Assembly (NCBI RefSeq): GCF_038502225.1
Contig: NC_091303.1
Location: 24,826,682-24,890,681, forward strand
Direction: 5' to 3'
Length of the DNA stretch: 64,000 bases
Source of the DNA: Cherax quadricarinatus
Taxonomy: Eukaryota; Arthropoda; Malacostraca; Decapoda; Parastacidae
In this document: in pieces, positions 34,056-44,453 of the stretch
Position numbering within the stretch: the first letter of the stretch is position 1
Layout of the letters: each line of letters begins with the position of its first letter
Made by a program: the position numbers and the translations under genes
Notes under the pieces: model-generated
What the model was told of the DNA's origin: nothing
What the model saw: the letters and a program-made list of their open reading frames with translations, nothing else
The model's database searches: none

Positions 34056-36995
34056 TCAAATCCAACCCCTCCCACTCATGTATTTATCCAACCTAAATTT
34101 GAAACTACCCAAAGTCCCTGCCTCAATAACCCAACTAGGTAGACTGTTCCACTCATCAACTACCCTATTTCCAAACCAATACTTTCCTATGTCCTTTCTA
34201 AATCTAAACTTATCTAATTTAAATCCATTACTGCGGGTTCTCTCTTGGAGAGACATCCTTAAGACCTTATTAATATCCCCTTTATTAATACCTATCTTCC
34301 ACTTATACACTTCGATCAGGTCTCCCCTCATTCTTCGTCTAACAAGTGAATGTAACTTAAGAGTCTTCAATCTTTCTTCATAAGGAAGATTTCTAATGCT
34401 AGGTATTAATTTAGTCATCCTACGCTGAATGTTTTCTAACGAATTTATGTCCATTTTGTAATACGGAGACCAGAACTGAGCTGCATAATCTAGGTGAGGC
34501 CTTACTAATGATGTATAAAGCTGCAGTATGACCTCTGGACTTCTTTTGCTTACACTTCTTGATATAAATCCCAGTAATCTATTTGCCTTATTACGTACGC
34601 TTAGGCATTGCTGTCTTGGTTTAAGGTTGCTGCTCACCATAACCCCCAAGTCCTTTTCGCAATCTGTATGGCTAAGTTCTACATCATTTAACTTATAAGT
34701 ACTAGGGTTATGGGCACTCCCAAGCTTCAGAACCTTGCATTTATCTACATTGAACTGCATCTGCCACTTTTCTGACCAAGAATAGAGTTTGTTTAAATCC
34801 TCCTGAAGTTTCATAACATCTACATTTGAATCAATTATCCTACCTATCTTTGTGTCATCGGCGAATTTGCTCATATCACTAGTAATTCCCTCATCAAGAT
34901 CATTGATATATATTATAAACAACAACTGGCCCAAGACTGATCCCTGTGGAACGCCACTTGTTACAGATCCCCACTCGGATTTAACCCCATTTATGGACAC
35001 TCTCTGCTTCCTGTCAGTGAGCCATGACTCGATCCACGAGAGCACTTTTCCCCCAATGCCATGAGCTGCCACTTTCTTTAACAGTCTATGGTGCGGAACT
35101 CTATCAAAAGCCTTACTAAAATCTAAGTAAATAATATCAAATTCTTTATTGTGGTCAACAGCCTCAAAAGCTTTACTGAAGAAAGTTAATAAATTAGTTA
35201 GACAAGACCGGCCTCTTGTGAATCCATGCTGAGTATCATTAATCAAGCTATGCTTATCGAGATGGCTTCTTATAATCTCAGCTATAATTGACTCTAGTAA
35301 TTTGCCTACAATTGAGGTCAGGCTTATTGGGCGGTAATTTGACGGTAACGACTTGTCCCCTGTTTTAAAAATAGGAGTTACATTAGCCATCTTCCACATA
35401 TCAGACACTACACCTGTTTGAAGAGATAAATTAAAAATATTAGTTAATGGTTCACAGAGTTCCATTTTGCATTCCTTCAGAACCCTTGAAAAAACCTCAT
35501 CAGGACCCGGCGACTTATTTTGCTTCAGTCTGTCTATCTGCTTCACAACCATCTCACTAGTGACTGTGATGTTACATAATTTATCTTCTTCTAGCCCACT
35601 GTAAAAATTAATTACTGGAATATTGTTAGTGTCTTCCTGTGTAAAAACTGAGAGAAAATAATTATTTAAAATCAAGCACATTTCATTCTCTTTGTCAGTA
35701 AGGTGCCCATAGTTATTTTTAAGGGGACCTATCTTATCTCTAACTTTTGTTCTATAGACCTGGAAAAAACTTTTTGGGTTATTTTTAGAATCCCTAGCAA
35801 CTTTAATTTCATAGTCCCTTTTAGCTTTTCTTATCCCCTTTTTAATGTTCCTCTTAATGTCAATATACTGATTCATAAGATGACCCTCACCTCTTTTGAT
35901 ACGCCTATAAATTCCTTTCTTATACCCTAGTAGATATTTGAGCCTATTATTCATCCATTTTGGGTCATTTCTATTTGATCTAATTTCTTTATATGGGATA
36001 AACGCTCTTTGAGCAGCATGTATAGTGTTCAGAAAACTGTCATATTGATAGGTCTCTTCGTTACCCCAGTCAACATATGATAAGTGTTCTCTAAGCCCAT
36101 CGTAATCTGCTAAGCGAAAATCTGGGACTGTTACTGAGTTATCGCTACTATTGCACTTCCATTCAATGCTAAATGTAATTGATTTGTGGTCGCTAGCACC
36201 CAGTTCCTCTGAAATTTCTAAATTATTAACAAGGGATTCATTGTTTGCCATAACTAAGTCAAGTAGGTTATTTCCCCTTGTAGGTTCTGTCACAAACTGC
36301 TTCAAAAAACAATCCTGAAATACTTCTAAGAAGTCGTATGATTCTAAATTCCCAGTCAAGAAATTCCAATCAACATGACTAAAGTTAAAGTCTCCTAGAA
36401 TTACTACATTATCGTGCCTTGTGGCCTTAACAATTTCCTCCCATAGTAGTTTCCCTTGGTCCCTATCTAAGTTTGGTGGACGGTATATCACTCCTAAAAT
36501 CAGTTTTTCATGCCCCTCTGAAAATTCTATCCAAACAGACTCTGTATGTGTTACTTCAGACTTAATACCCGTTTTTATGCAACAGTTCAAGCGATCTCGG
36601 ACATACAATGCCACCCCACCCCCCCTCCCAATACTTCTATCTTCTTGGAACAATTTAAAACCCTGAATATGGCATTCCGCAGGCATGTCCCGACTTTTTG
36701 AATTAAACCACGTCTCAGTTAAGGCAAATACATCAATGTTACCTACACTAGCAACTAATCTCAACTCGTTCATCTTATTCCTAGCACTACGGCAATTAGC
36801 ATAATAAACATTGAAAGACTCTCCTTTCTCTTTACCCTTCCTGCTCATTTCTATTTTTCTACTAAACCTATTACTGTCCTTATCACCCAAGGTCCCTGGC
36901 TTTTCAATATCTATCTCGTTCTTATTATTACTAGTTCCCCTAGAACTCTTAATATTACTACACTGGGACTTCACTGTTTTCCTGCCAAAACCCAT
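34056..36995 (-). CDS. CR1-4 ORF2: endonuclease-reverse transcriptase, intact
   Basis: 979 codons from an ATG at 36995, no interruption. After a short basic N-terminus the endonuclease runs to about residue 280: YYANCRSARNKMNELRL, ALTETWFN, VILGDFNFSHVDW (~200), LGASDHKSITF (~268). RT follows: NKSPGPDEVFSRVL, NYRPISLTSIVGKLLE, TQHGFTRGRSCLTNLL, IYLDFSKAFDRVPH, GVPQGSVLGQLLFIIYINDL, and FADDTKIG near 711. The tail has LVRPHLDYAAQFWSPYYK and NRVVDEWNSLPSWVIEAGTL, typical of CR1. It starts 14 nt after the ORF1 stop. Length and motifs fit CR1 ORF2, so it may be enzymatically competent although its own copy is 5'-truncated. Confidence 0.92.
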   Translation of the reverse strand: MGFGRKTVKSQCSNIKSSRGTSNNKNEIDIEKPGTLGDKDSNRFSRKIEMSRKGKEKGESFNVYYANCRSARNKMNELRLVASVGNIDVFALTETWFNSKSRDMPAECHIQGFKLFQEDRSIGRGGGVALYVRDRLNCCIKTGIKSEVTHTESVWIEFSEGHEKLILGVIYRPPNLDRDQGKLLWEEIVKATRHDNVVILGDFNFSHVDWNFLTGNLESYDFLEVFQDCFLKQFVTEPTRGNNLLDLVMANNESLVNNLEISEELGASDHKSITFSIEWKCNSSDNSVTVPDFRLADYDGLREHLSYVDWGNEETYQYDSFLNTIHAAQRAFIPYKEIRSNRNDPKWMNNRLKYLLGYKKGIYRRIKRGEGHLMNQYIDIKRNIKKGIRKAKRDYEIKVARDSKNNPKSFFQVYRTKVRDKIGPLKNNYGHLTDKENEMCLILNNYFLSVFTQEDTNNIPVINFYSGLEEDKLCNITVTSEMVVKQIDRLKQNKSPGPDEVFSRVLKECKMELCEPLTNIFNLSLQTGVVSDMWKMANVTPIFKTGDKSLPSNYRPISLTSIVGKLLESIIAEIIRSHLDKHSLINDTQHGFTRGRSCLTNLLTFFSKAFEAVDHNKEFDIIYLDFSKAFDRVPHHRLLKKVAAHGIGGKVLSWIESWLTDRKQRVSINGVKSEWGSVTSGVPQGSVLGQLLFIIYINDLDEGITSDMSKFADDTKIGRIIDSNVDVMKLQEDLNKLYSWSEKWQMQFNVDKCKVLKLGSAHNPSTYKLNDVELSHTDCEKDLGVMVSSNLKPRQQCLSVRNKANRLLGFISRSVSKRSPEVILQLYTSLVRPHLDYAAQFWSPYYKMDINSLENIQRRMTKLIPSIRNLPYEERLKTLKLHSLVRRRMRGDLIEVYKWKIGINKGDINKVLRMSLQERTRSNGFKLDKFRFRKDIGKYWFGNRVVDEWNSLPSWVIEAGTLGSFKFRLDKYMSGRGWI

Positions 36996-37009
36996 ACCAC
37001 TAACTATTC

Positions 37010-37800
37010 CTAGTTTAAAGTCCTAACTGCTCCATCCACTGCAGTTGCCAGTGCTCCCACCCCACACCTAGATAAGTGAACCCCATCCCTAGCATACATG
37101 TCATTTCTGCCATAGAAGAGGTCCCAGTTGTCGATGAATGTTACCGCATTTTCCTTACAGTATTTATCCAGCCAGTAATTGACACCAATTTCCCTGGACA
37201 ACCATTCATTTCCAACTCCCCTCCTTGGCAAAATACCACATATGAGAGGGTTCCCACCCTTACTTCTAATTATTTCTATTGCTGACCTATACCTGCTAAT
37301 CAGGTCCTCACTCCTACGTCTGCCAACATCGTTGCCTCCAGCACTGAGACAGATAATAGGATTGCTCCCATTACCTCTCATGATGTCATCCAGACGGCTA
37401 ACAATATCCTCCATCCCAGCCCCAGGAAAGCAAACTCTCTGTCTCCTACTCCTGTCCTTCAAGCAGAACGCCCTATCCATATACCTAACTTGGCTATCCC
37501 CAACAACAACAATATTCGTACCTTCCTTAATGTCTTTCGTCATGACGTTCCCAGTATTCGACTCACATTCGTCGGGTAGCACTGAGAATGTATTAGATGT
37601 TTCCACAACAGTTTCCACGGCAGTCTCTTTCTTCTTCATCGTTTCTACCTTTCCATTCGTCTTCTTGATCGTCAACTTCTTTCCCTGCTGTCCAGCCACT
37701 GACCAGTTTCCCTTCTTGACCTGAGGACTCAAAACAGGAGGACTACTCCGAATCTTTTTGTTTTCCTCGGTCAGTCGCCGAATTTCCATATTTGCCAACC
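37010..37800 (-). CDS. CR1-4 ORF1, 5'-truncated: coiled-coil start and SGNH/GDSL esterase domain
   Basis: About 263 codons, open from the element's truncated 5' edge, with no genuine start. An N-terminal charged helix (RRLTEENKKIR) and a linker rich in Lys/Thr precede an SGNH-hydrolase-like domain: block I VVVGDSQVRYMD (~37490), block III CLSAGGNDVG (~37335) and block V ARDGVHLSRCG (~37080), giving the Ser-Gly-Asn-His set. Esterase domains in ORF1 are established for CR1 elements; the substrate is unknown, and membrane or lipid interaction of the RNP has been proposed. Being 5'-truncated and lacking the ORF1 start, it is probably not made. Confidence 0.88.
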
Positions 37801-39915
37801 TCAATAATAACCCTACTGTACACTTTTCCTGGTATACTCAATAAACTTATTCCTCTATAATTTTTACAATCTCTTTTGTCCCCCTTCCCTTTATATAAAG
37901 GGACTATACATGCTCTCCGCCAATCCCTAGGTACCTTCCCCTCTTTCATACATTTATTAAACAAAAGTACCAACCACTCCAACACTATATCCCCCCCTGC
38001 TTTTAACATTTCTGTCATGATCCCATCAGTTCCAGCTGCTTTACCCCCTTTCATTCTACGTAATGCCTCACGTACCTCCCCCACACTTACATTCTGCTCT
38101 TCTTCACTCCTAAAAGATGGTATACCTTCCTGGCCAGTGCATGAAATTACTGCCTCCCTTTCTTCCTCAACATTTAAAAGTTCCTCAAAATATTCTCACC
38201 ATCTACGTAATACCTCCCTCTCCCCATCTACTAACTCCCCTACTCTGTTTTTTACTGACAAATCTATACGTTCCCTAGGCTTTCTTAACTTGTTTAACTC
38301 ACTCCAAAATTTTTTCTTATTTTCATTAAAATTTCTTGACAGTGCCTCTCCCACTCGATCATCTACTCTCCTTTTGCACTCTCTCACCACTCTCTTCACC
38401 ATTCTTTTACTCTCCATATACTCTGCTCTTCTTATAACACTTCTGCTTTGTAAAAACCTCTCATAAGCTAACTTTTTCTCTTTTATCACACCCTTTACTT
38501 CATCATTCCACCAATCACTCCTCTTTCCTCCTGCACCCACCCTCCTATAACCACAAACTTCTGCCCCACATTCTAATACTGCATTTTTAAAACTCATCCA
38601 ACCCTCTTCAAGCCCCCCACAACTCATCTTTGCACTAGCCCACCTTTCTGCCAATAGTCGCTTATATCTCACCCGAACTTCCCCCTCCCTTAGTTTATAC
38701 ACTTTCACTTCCCTCCTACTTGTTGTTGCCACCTTCCTCTTGTCCCATCTACCTCTTACTCTAACTGTAGCTACAACTAAATAATGATCCGATATATCAG
38801 TTGCCCCTCTATAAACATGTACATCCTGGAGCCTAACCATTAACCTTTTATCCACCAATACATAATCTAACAAACTACTTTCATTACGTGCTACATCATA
38901 CCTTGTATATTTATTTATCCTCTTTCATAAAATATGTATTACTTATTACCAAATCTTTTTCTACACATAGCTCAATTAAAGGCTCCCCATTTACATTTAC
39001 CCCTGGCACCCCAATTTTACCTACTACTCCCTCCACAACATTTTTACCCAATTTAGCATTGAAATCCCCAACCACAAGTACTCTCACACTTGGTTCAAAA
39101 CTCCCCACACATTCACTCAACATTTCCCAAAATCTCTCTCTCTCCACTACACTTCTCTCTTCTCCAGGTGCATATACACTTACTATAACCCACTTTTCAC
39201 ACCCAACCTTTATCTTACTCTACATAATCCTTGAATTAATACATTTATAGTCCCTCTTTTCCTGCCATATCTTATCCTTCAACATTATTGCTACTCCTTC
39301 TTTAGCTCTAACTCTATTTGAAACCCCTGACCTAATCCCATTTATTCCTCTCCACTGAAACTCTCCCACCCCCTTCAGCTTTGTTTCACTTATAGCCAGG
39401 ACATCCAGCTTCTTCTCATTCATAACATCCACAATCATCTCTTTCTTATCATTTGCACAACATCCATGCACGTTCAGACTTCCCACTTTGACAATTTTCT
39501 TCTTCTTATTCTTTTTAGTAATCTATACAGGAAAAGGGGTTACTAGCTCATTGTCCCCGGCATTTTAGTTGACTTTTACAACACTCATGGCTTATGGAGG
39601 AAAGATTCTTATTCTACTTCCCCATGGATATAAAAGGAAAAGTAATGAGACCAAGAACTATTAAGATAAAACAAAAGAAAACTCAGATGAGTGTGTATAA
39701 ATAAACGTGTATGTGTAGTGTGACCTAAGTGTAAGTAGAAGTAGCAAGACATATCTGTAATCTTGCATATTTATGAGACAGACAAAAAAAAACACCAGCA
39801 ATCCTACCATCATGTAAAACAATTACAGGCTTTTGTTTTACATTCACTTGGCAGGACGGTAGTACCTCCCTGGGTGGTTGCTGTCTACTAAGCTACTACC
39901 TATATTATATTAAAT

Positions 39916-42900
39916 TATTTTTTTTTTTATTATCACACGGGCCGATTACCACCAAGGCAGGGTGGCCCGAAAAAGAAAAACTTTCACCATCATTCACTCC
40001 ATCACTGTCTTGCCAGAAGGGTGCTTTACACTACAGTTTTTAAACTGCAATATTAACACCCCTCCTTCAGAGTGCAGGCACTGTACTTCCCATCTCCAGG
40101 ACTCAAGTCCGGCCTGCCGGTTTCCCTGAACCCCTTCATAAATGTTACTTTGCTCACACTCCAACAGCACGTCAAGTATTAAAAACTATTTGTCTCCATT
40201 CACTCCTATCAAACACACTCACGCATGCCTGCTGGAAGTCCAAGCCCCTTGCACACAAAACCTCCTTTACCCCCTCCCTCCAACCTTTCCTAGGCCGACC
40301 CCTATCCCACCTTCCTTCCACTACAGACTGATACACTCTTGAAGTCATTCTGTTTCACTCCATTCTCTCTACATGTCCGAACCACTTCAACAACCCTTCC
40401 TCAGCCCTCTGGACAACAGTTTTGGTAATCCCGCACCTCCTCCTAACTTCCAAACTACGAATTCTCTGCATTATATTCACACCACACATTGCCCTCAGAC
40501 ATGACATCTCCACTGCCTCCAGCCTTCTCCTCGCTGCAACATTCATCACCCATGCTTCACACCCATATAAGAGCATTGGTAAAACTATACTCTCATACAT
40601 TCCCTTCTTTGCCTCCAAGGACAAAGTTCTTTGTCTCCACAGACTCCTAAGTGCACCACTCACCCTTTTCCCCTCATCAATTCTATGATTCACCTCATCT
40701 TTCATAGACCCATCCACTGACACGTCCACTCCAAAATATCTGAATACATTCACCTCCTCCATACTCTCTCCCTCCAATCTGATATCCAATCTTTCATCAC
40801 CTAATCTTTTTGTTATCTTCATAACCTTACTCTTTCCTGTATTCACTTTTAATTTTCTTCTTTTGCATACCCTACCAAATTCATCCACCAATCTCTGCAA
40901 CTTCTCTTCAGAATCTCCCAAGAGCACAGTGTCATCAGCAAAGAGCAACTGTGATGACTCCCACTTTATGTGTGATTCTTTATCTTTTAACTCCACGCCT
41001 CTTGCCAAGACCCTCGCATTTACTTCTCTTACAACCCCATCTATAAATATATTAAACAACCACGGTGACATCACACATCCTTGTCTAAGGCCTACTTTTA
41101 CTGGGAAATAATTTCCCTCTTTCCTACATACTCTAACTTGAGCCTCACTATCCTTGTAAAAACTCTTCACTGCTTTCAGTAACCTACCTCCTATACCATA
41201 CACCTGCAACATCTGCCACATTGCCCCCCTATCCACCCTGTCATAGGCCTTTTCCAAATCCATAAATGCCACAAAGACCTCTTTAGCCTTATCTAAATAC
41301 TGTTCACTTATATGTTTCACTGTAAACACCTGGTCCACACACCCCCTACCTTTCCTAAAGCCTCCTTGTTCATCTGCTATCCTATTCTCCTTCTTACTCT
41401 TAATTCTTTCAATAATAACTCTACCATACACTTTACCAGGTATACTCAACAGACTTATCCCCCTATAATTTTTGCACTCTCTTTTGTCCCCTTTGCCTTT
41501 ATACAAAGGAACTATGCATGCTCTCTGCCAATCCCTAGGTATCTTACCCTCATCCATACATTTATTAAATAATTGCACCAACCACTCCAAAACTATATCC
41601 CCGCCTGCTTTTAACATTTCTATCTTTATCCCATCAATCCCGGCTGCCTTACCCCCTTTCATTTTACCTACTGCCTCACGAACTTCCCCCACACTCACAA
41701 CTGGCTCTTCCTCAGTCCTGCAAGATGTTATTCCTCTTTGCCCTATACATGAAATCACAGCTTCCCTATCTTCATCAACATTTAACAATTCCTCAAAATA
41801 TTCCCTCCATCTTTCCAATACCTCTAACTCTCCTCTCCTATTTTTAACTGACAAATCCATTTGTTCTCTAGGCTTCCTTAACTTGTTAATCTCACTCCAA
41901 AACTTTTTCTTATTTTCAACAAAATTTGTTGATAACATCTCACCCACTCTCTCATTTGCTCTCTTTTTACATTGCTTCACCACTCTCTTAACCTCTCTCT
42001 TTTTCTCCATATACTCTTCCCTCCTTGCATCACTTCTACTTTGTAAAAACTTCTCATATGCTAACTTTTTCTCCCTTACTACTCTCTTTACATCATCATT
42101 CCACCAATCACTCCTCTTTCCTCCCGCACCCACTCTCCTGTAACCACAAACTTCTGCTAAACACTCTAACATTACATTTTTAAACCTACCCCATATCTCT
42201 TCGACCCCATTGCCTATGCTCTCACTAGCCCATCTATCCTCCAATAGCTGTTTATATCTTACCCTAACTGCCTCCTCTTTTAGTTTATAAACCTTCACCT
42301 CTCTCTTACCTGATGCTTCTATTCTCCTTGTATCCCATCTACCTTTTACTCTCAGTGTAGCTACAACTAGAAAGTGATCTGATATATCTGTGGCCCCTCT
42401 ATAAACATGTACATCCTGAAGTCTACTCAACAGTCTTTTATCTACCAATACATAATCCAACAAACTACTGTCATTTCGCCCTACATCATATCTTGTATAC
42501 TTATTTATCCTCTTTTTCTTAAAATATGTATTACCTATAACTAAACACCTTTCTATACAAAGTTCAATCAAAGGGCTCCCATTATCATTTACACCTGGCA
42601 CCCCAAACTTACCTACCACACCCTCTCTAAAAGTTTCTCCTACTTTAGCATTCAGGTCCCCTACCACAATTACTCTCTCACTTGGTTCAAAGGCTCCTAT
42701 ACATTCACTTAACATCTCCCAAAATCTCTCTCTCTCCTCTACATTCCTCTCTTCTCCAGGTGCATACACGCTGATTATGACCCACTTTTCGCATCCAACC
42801 TTTACTTTAATCCACATAATTCTTGAATTTACACATTCATATTCTTTTCTCCTTCCATAACTGATCCTTCAACATTACTGCTACCCCTTCCTTTGCTCTA

Positions 42901-43007
42901 ACTCTCTCGGATACTCCAGATTTAATCCCATTTATTCCCCCCACCGAAACTCCCCTACCCCCTTCAGCTTTGTTTCGCTTAGGGCCAGGACATCCAACTT
43001 TTCATTC
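39916..43007 (-). mobile_element. RTE-B3: 5'-truncated RTE-like element
   Basis: Perfect 12-bp duplication ATTATATTAAAT at 39904-39915 and 43008-43019. The 3' end is poly-T at 39918-39928 (plus) followed by TTATTATCACACGGGCCGAT. The 5' edge at 43007 lies just inside the endonuclease. It inserted directly beside the 5' end of RTE-A4. Confidence 0.92.
40170..42950 (-). pseudogene. RTE-B3 endonuclease-RT, near-intact with few lesions
   Basis: An 820-codon frame (42817-40355) holds most of EN (VVVGDLNAKVGETF, TDISDHFLVVATLRV) and all RT motifs ([56 protein letters not shown]). It is cut short by a TGA after WFGHVERME at 40355, where RTE-B2 has CGA (Arg). The frame then continues to QMVFNT-like sequence near 40180. 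A single-base frameshift near 42845 separates the first endonuclease residues. An in-frame deletion removes LLNG in the linker. Very similar to RTE-B2. Confidence 0.88.
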
Positions 43008-43019
43008 ATTATATTAAAT

Positions 43020-43560
43020 GATATTATATTATATTATATTAAACAAAAACCATTTCTAGAGAGAACAAGGTGCACTCTATATCAGAATGAAGAATAAAAA
43101 GGCACAGTATTGTGACTGGAACAACATACAAATTACCTGCACATAGGAGTAAGAAACTTATGAACATTTCGGACCAAAACGTCGTCATAAGTTTCTATGT
43201 GCAAGTTATTTGTGTATATCAGAATGTTTTTATAGCTGAAAAATTCATTTCTGTCTGAAATTATCTGTTAATAACAGCTTAATCTCTACTTTGTAGTGAT
43301 GACTTTCAGTTTTGGAGATACAATACTGAATACTGTACTGTACTGTACTGTATTATGATGTAACATATTAGGACCTGGAATTAATTATACCAACTTTCAA
43401 TAATGCTAAATTAATCAGGTTTATTCTAGATGTTCATAATACAGTAATAAATATCAAAGACATCTTATAATAATCCCTAGAGCTAACAAACATTTGTAAC
43501 TAATTATAATTTTATTACAGTATTACATTACTCAGCTTTGTAAATCATAGGCTTACTAAC
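43020..43560. repeat. Intron with (ATATT)n run, foldback-like repeat and (GTACT)n
   Basis: ATATTATATTATATT at 43019-43041. An imperfect foldback at 43149-43194 has arms AAGAAACTTATGA and TCATAAGTTTCT around GGACCAAAACGTCGTC, which resembles a decapod dispersed repeat known to me by memory only. ACTGTACTGTACTGTACTGT at 43329-43350. Confidence 0.5.
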
Positions 43561-43771
43561 CTCTCTCTTTGTTCCATTGAGGAAAGATCTTTCAATTTTC
43601 TCTTTGACAGCATCTGTCCAGTAGAGCATCTCCTCTTTATAGTCAATAGCCAAGCCACTGGGCTGAGAGAGATCATCTCCAATGATTACCTTTTTAAAGG
43701 ACCCTGCCATTGTGGAACGATAGATCTTGCCTGAAGTGCCAAACCTTCCCCAGTCAGTAAAATACATGTGC
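43561..43771 (-). CDS. LRP-type receptor exon 1 of window: YWTD propeller repeats
   Basis: Acceptor ATTATGTCTACAG before 43771, donor GAG/GTTAGT after 43561. 211 bp: one base completes a codon, then 70 codons. It encodes [20 protein letters not shown] (class-B repeat) and [20 protein letters not shown] followed by [19 protein letters not shown], a second repeat with a YWTD motif. Blades of the six-bladed propeller that precedes the EGF in exon 2. The preceding exon is beyond 64000, so the upstream intron exceeds 20 kb. Without the N-terminus, cytoplasmic tail or more modules, LRP1 versus LRP2 cannot be decided. Confidence 0.92.
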
Positions 43772-44386
43772 CTGTAGACATAATATATATATATACATCA
43801 CTTAACCTGAAATACCTTCCAATATAGAGTTGGTGTTTTCATAATCATACAATGATTAACCGGATGATGGGGTCACATGAATGAGAGGGATTTTTTTTTA
43901 TAATAATTTGATGGAACATATCACTAAGTATTTTCATGTCATACATCATTGTAGTTGATCCAAAAACAACTGAGAGAAAATAAATAAATGTGAAAATCTC
44001 TGCTAAACTACAGTACTGCAAATTATAACATCTGCATTTCTTGACCGAATTGTACCACAAGTGTAATAGAAAGATGTATGCAACACTTGGGACATTTTAT
44101 GAGGAAACATTTAACCCACTGGATTAAAAAACCTTTCAATGGATAAAATATCCCAAGTGTTCCATATTTCACAGTTTCTCAGCATTGGCATCATGCACCA
44201 TATACATATACTACACCTACAAAAAACAACCATATTCCAAAGATAAATGCATTTGATACAGTAACAGAAAAAATTTAGAGGTAGGGAGAAGTGCTAGATG
44301 AGGGCAGTGGATTACAACTAATGTTAAAATGTGCATGATGTGGTTGGCAGTCTCTATTTGTCTCTGCTGTGACACCTGTGTATATG
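43772..44386. other. Intron segment, nothing recognised
   Basis: Contains the pyrimidine tract/acceptor side of exon 43561-43771 and an (AT)n stretch at 43783-43796. Confidence 0.4.
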
Positions 44387-44453
44387 TGTACTCACCTAGT
44401 TGTGGTTGCAGGGATTGAGTCACAGCTCCTGGCCCTGCCTCTTCAACTGGCTG

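Larger units (their letters stand above)
33899..37800 (-). mobile_element. CR1-4: CR1 retrotransposon with intact ORF2, inside RTE-A4
   Basis: Minus strand. It ends on the left in the 3' tail ACATAAGAACATAAGAACAT (seen on plus), a CR1-like short tandem tail. A related 3' UTR (GGAACACTGCAGGAGGC.. TGGCCCATACT..GGCAGGTCC) occurs at 55725 and, shorter, at 56305. The right edge at ~37800 truncates ORF1. The RTE flanks (CTCTAATT left, TCAATAATAA right) lack 3-4 bp present in uninterrupted copies (8575), so there is a small target deletion and no duplication. Confidence 0.9.
32485..39486 (-). pseudogene. RTE-A4 endonuclease-reverse transcriptase, split and decayed
   Basis: Coding order from 39486 downward: GSLNVHGCCANDKKEM, LAISETKLKGVGEFQW, GDFNAKLGKNV (~39055), LDYVLVDKRLM, TDISDHYLVVATVRV (~38790), linker SDWWNDEVKGVIKEKKLAYE, RT start GKAAGTDGIMTEML (~38035). 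CR1-4 then intrudes. RT resumes at GKTECRIADEQGGFR (~33890), GFTQGCVMSPWLFNI (~33560), the MITE, then LLFVDDTVLMGDS (FVDD, 33216-33235) and the C-terminus to 32485. Frame changes near 39240, 38925 and 32920, and a shortened RRGRGRPRKGW region, confirm it is dead. Confidence 0.85.
32131..39903 (-). mobile_element. RTE-A4: near full-length RTE-like element, twice interrupted
   Basis: The 3' end is on the left (poly-T 32139-32154 then CAACAAGTCGGCC). The 5' end is on the right (CTGTCTACTAAGCTACTACC, ~39897). It is interrupted by a 203-bp MITE (33338-33540) and by CR1-4 (33899-37800). Together with RTE-B3 it makes up most of the 11.8-kb intron between LRP exons 1 and 2. Confidence 0.88.

Noticed and set aside
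37010..37800. SGNH/GDSL esterase as a host enzyme gene
   Set aside because: It lies 14 nt before a CR1 ORF2 on the same strand inside one element, and esterase ORF1 is established for CR1.
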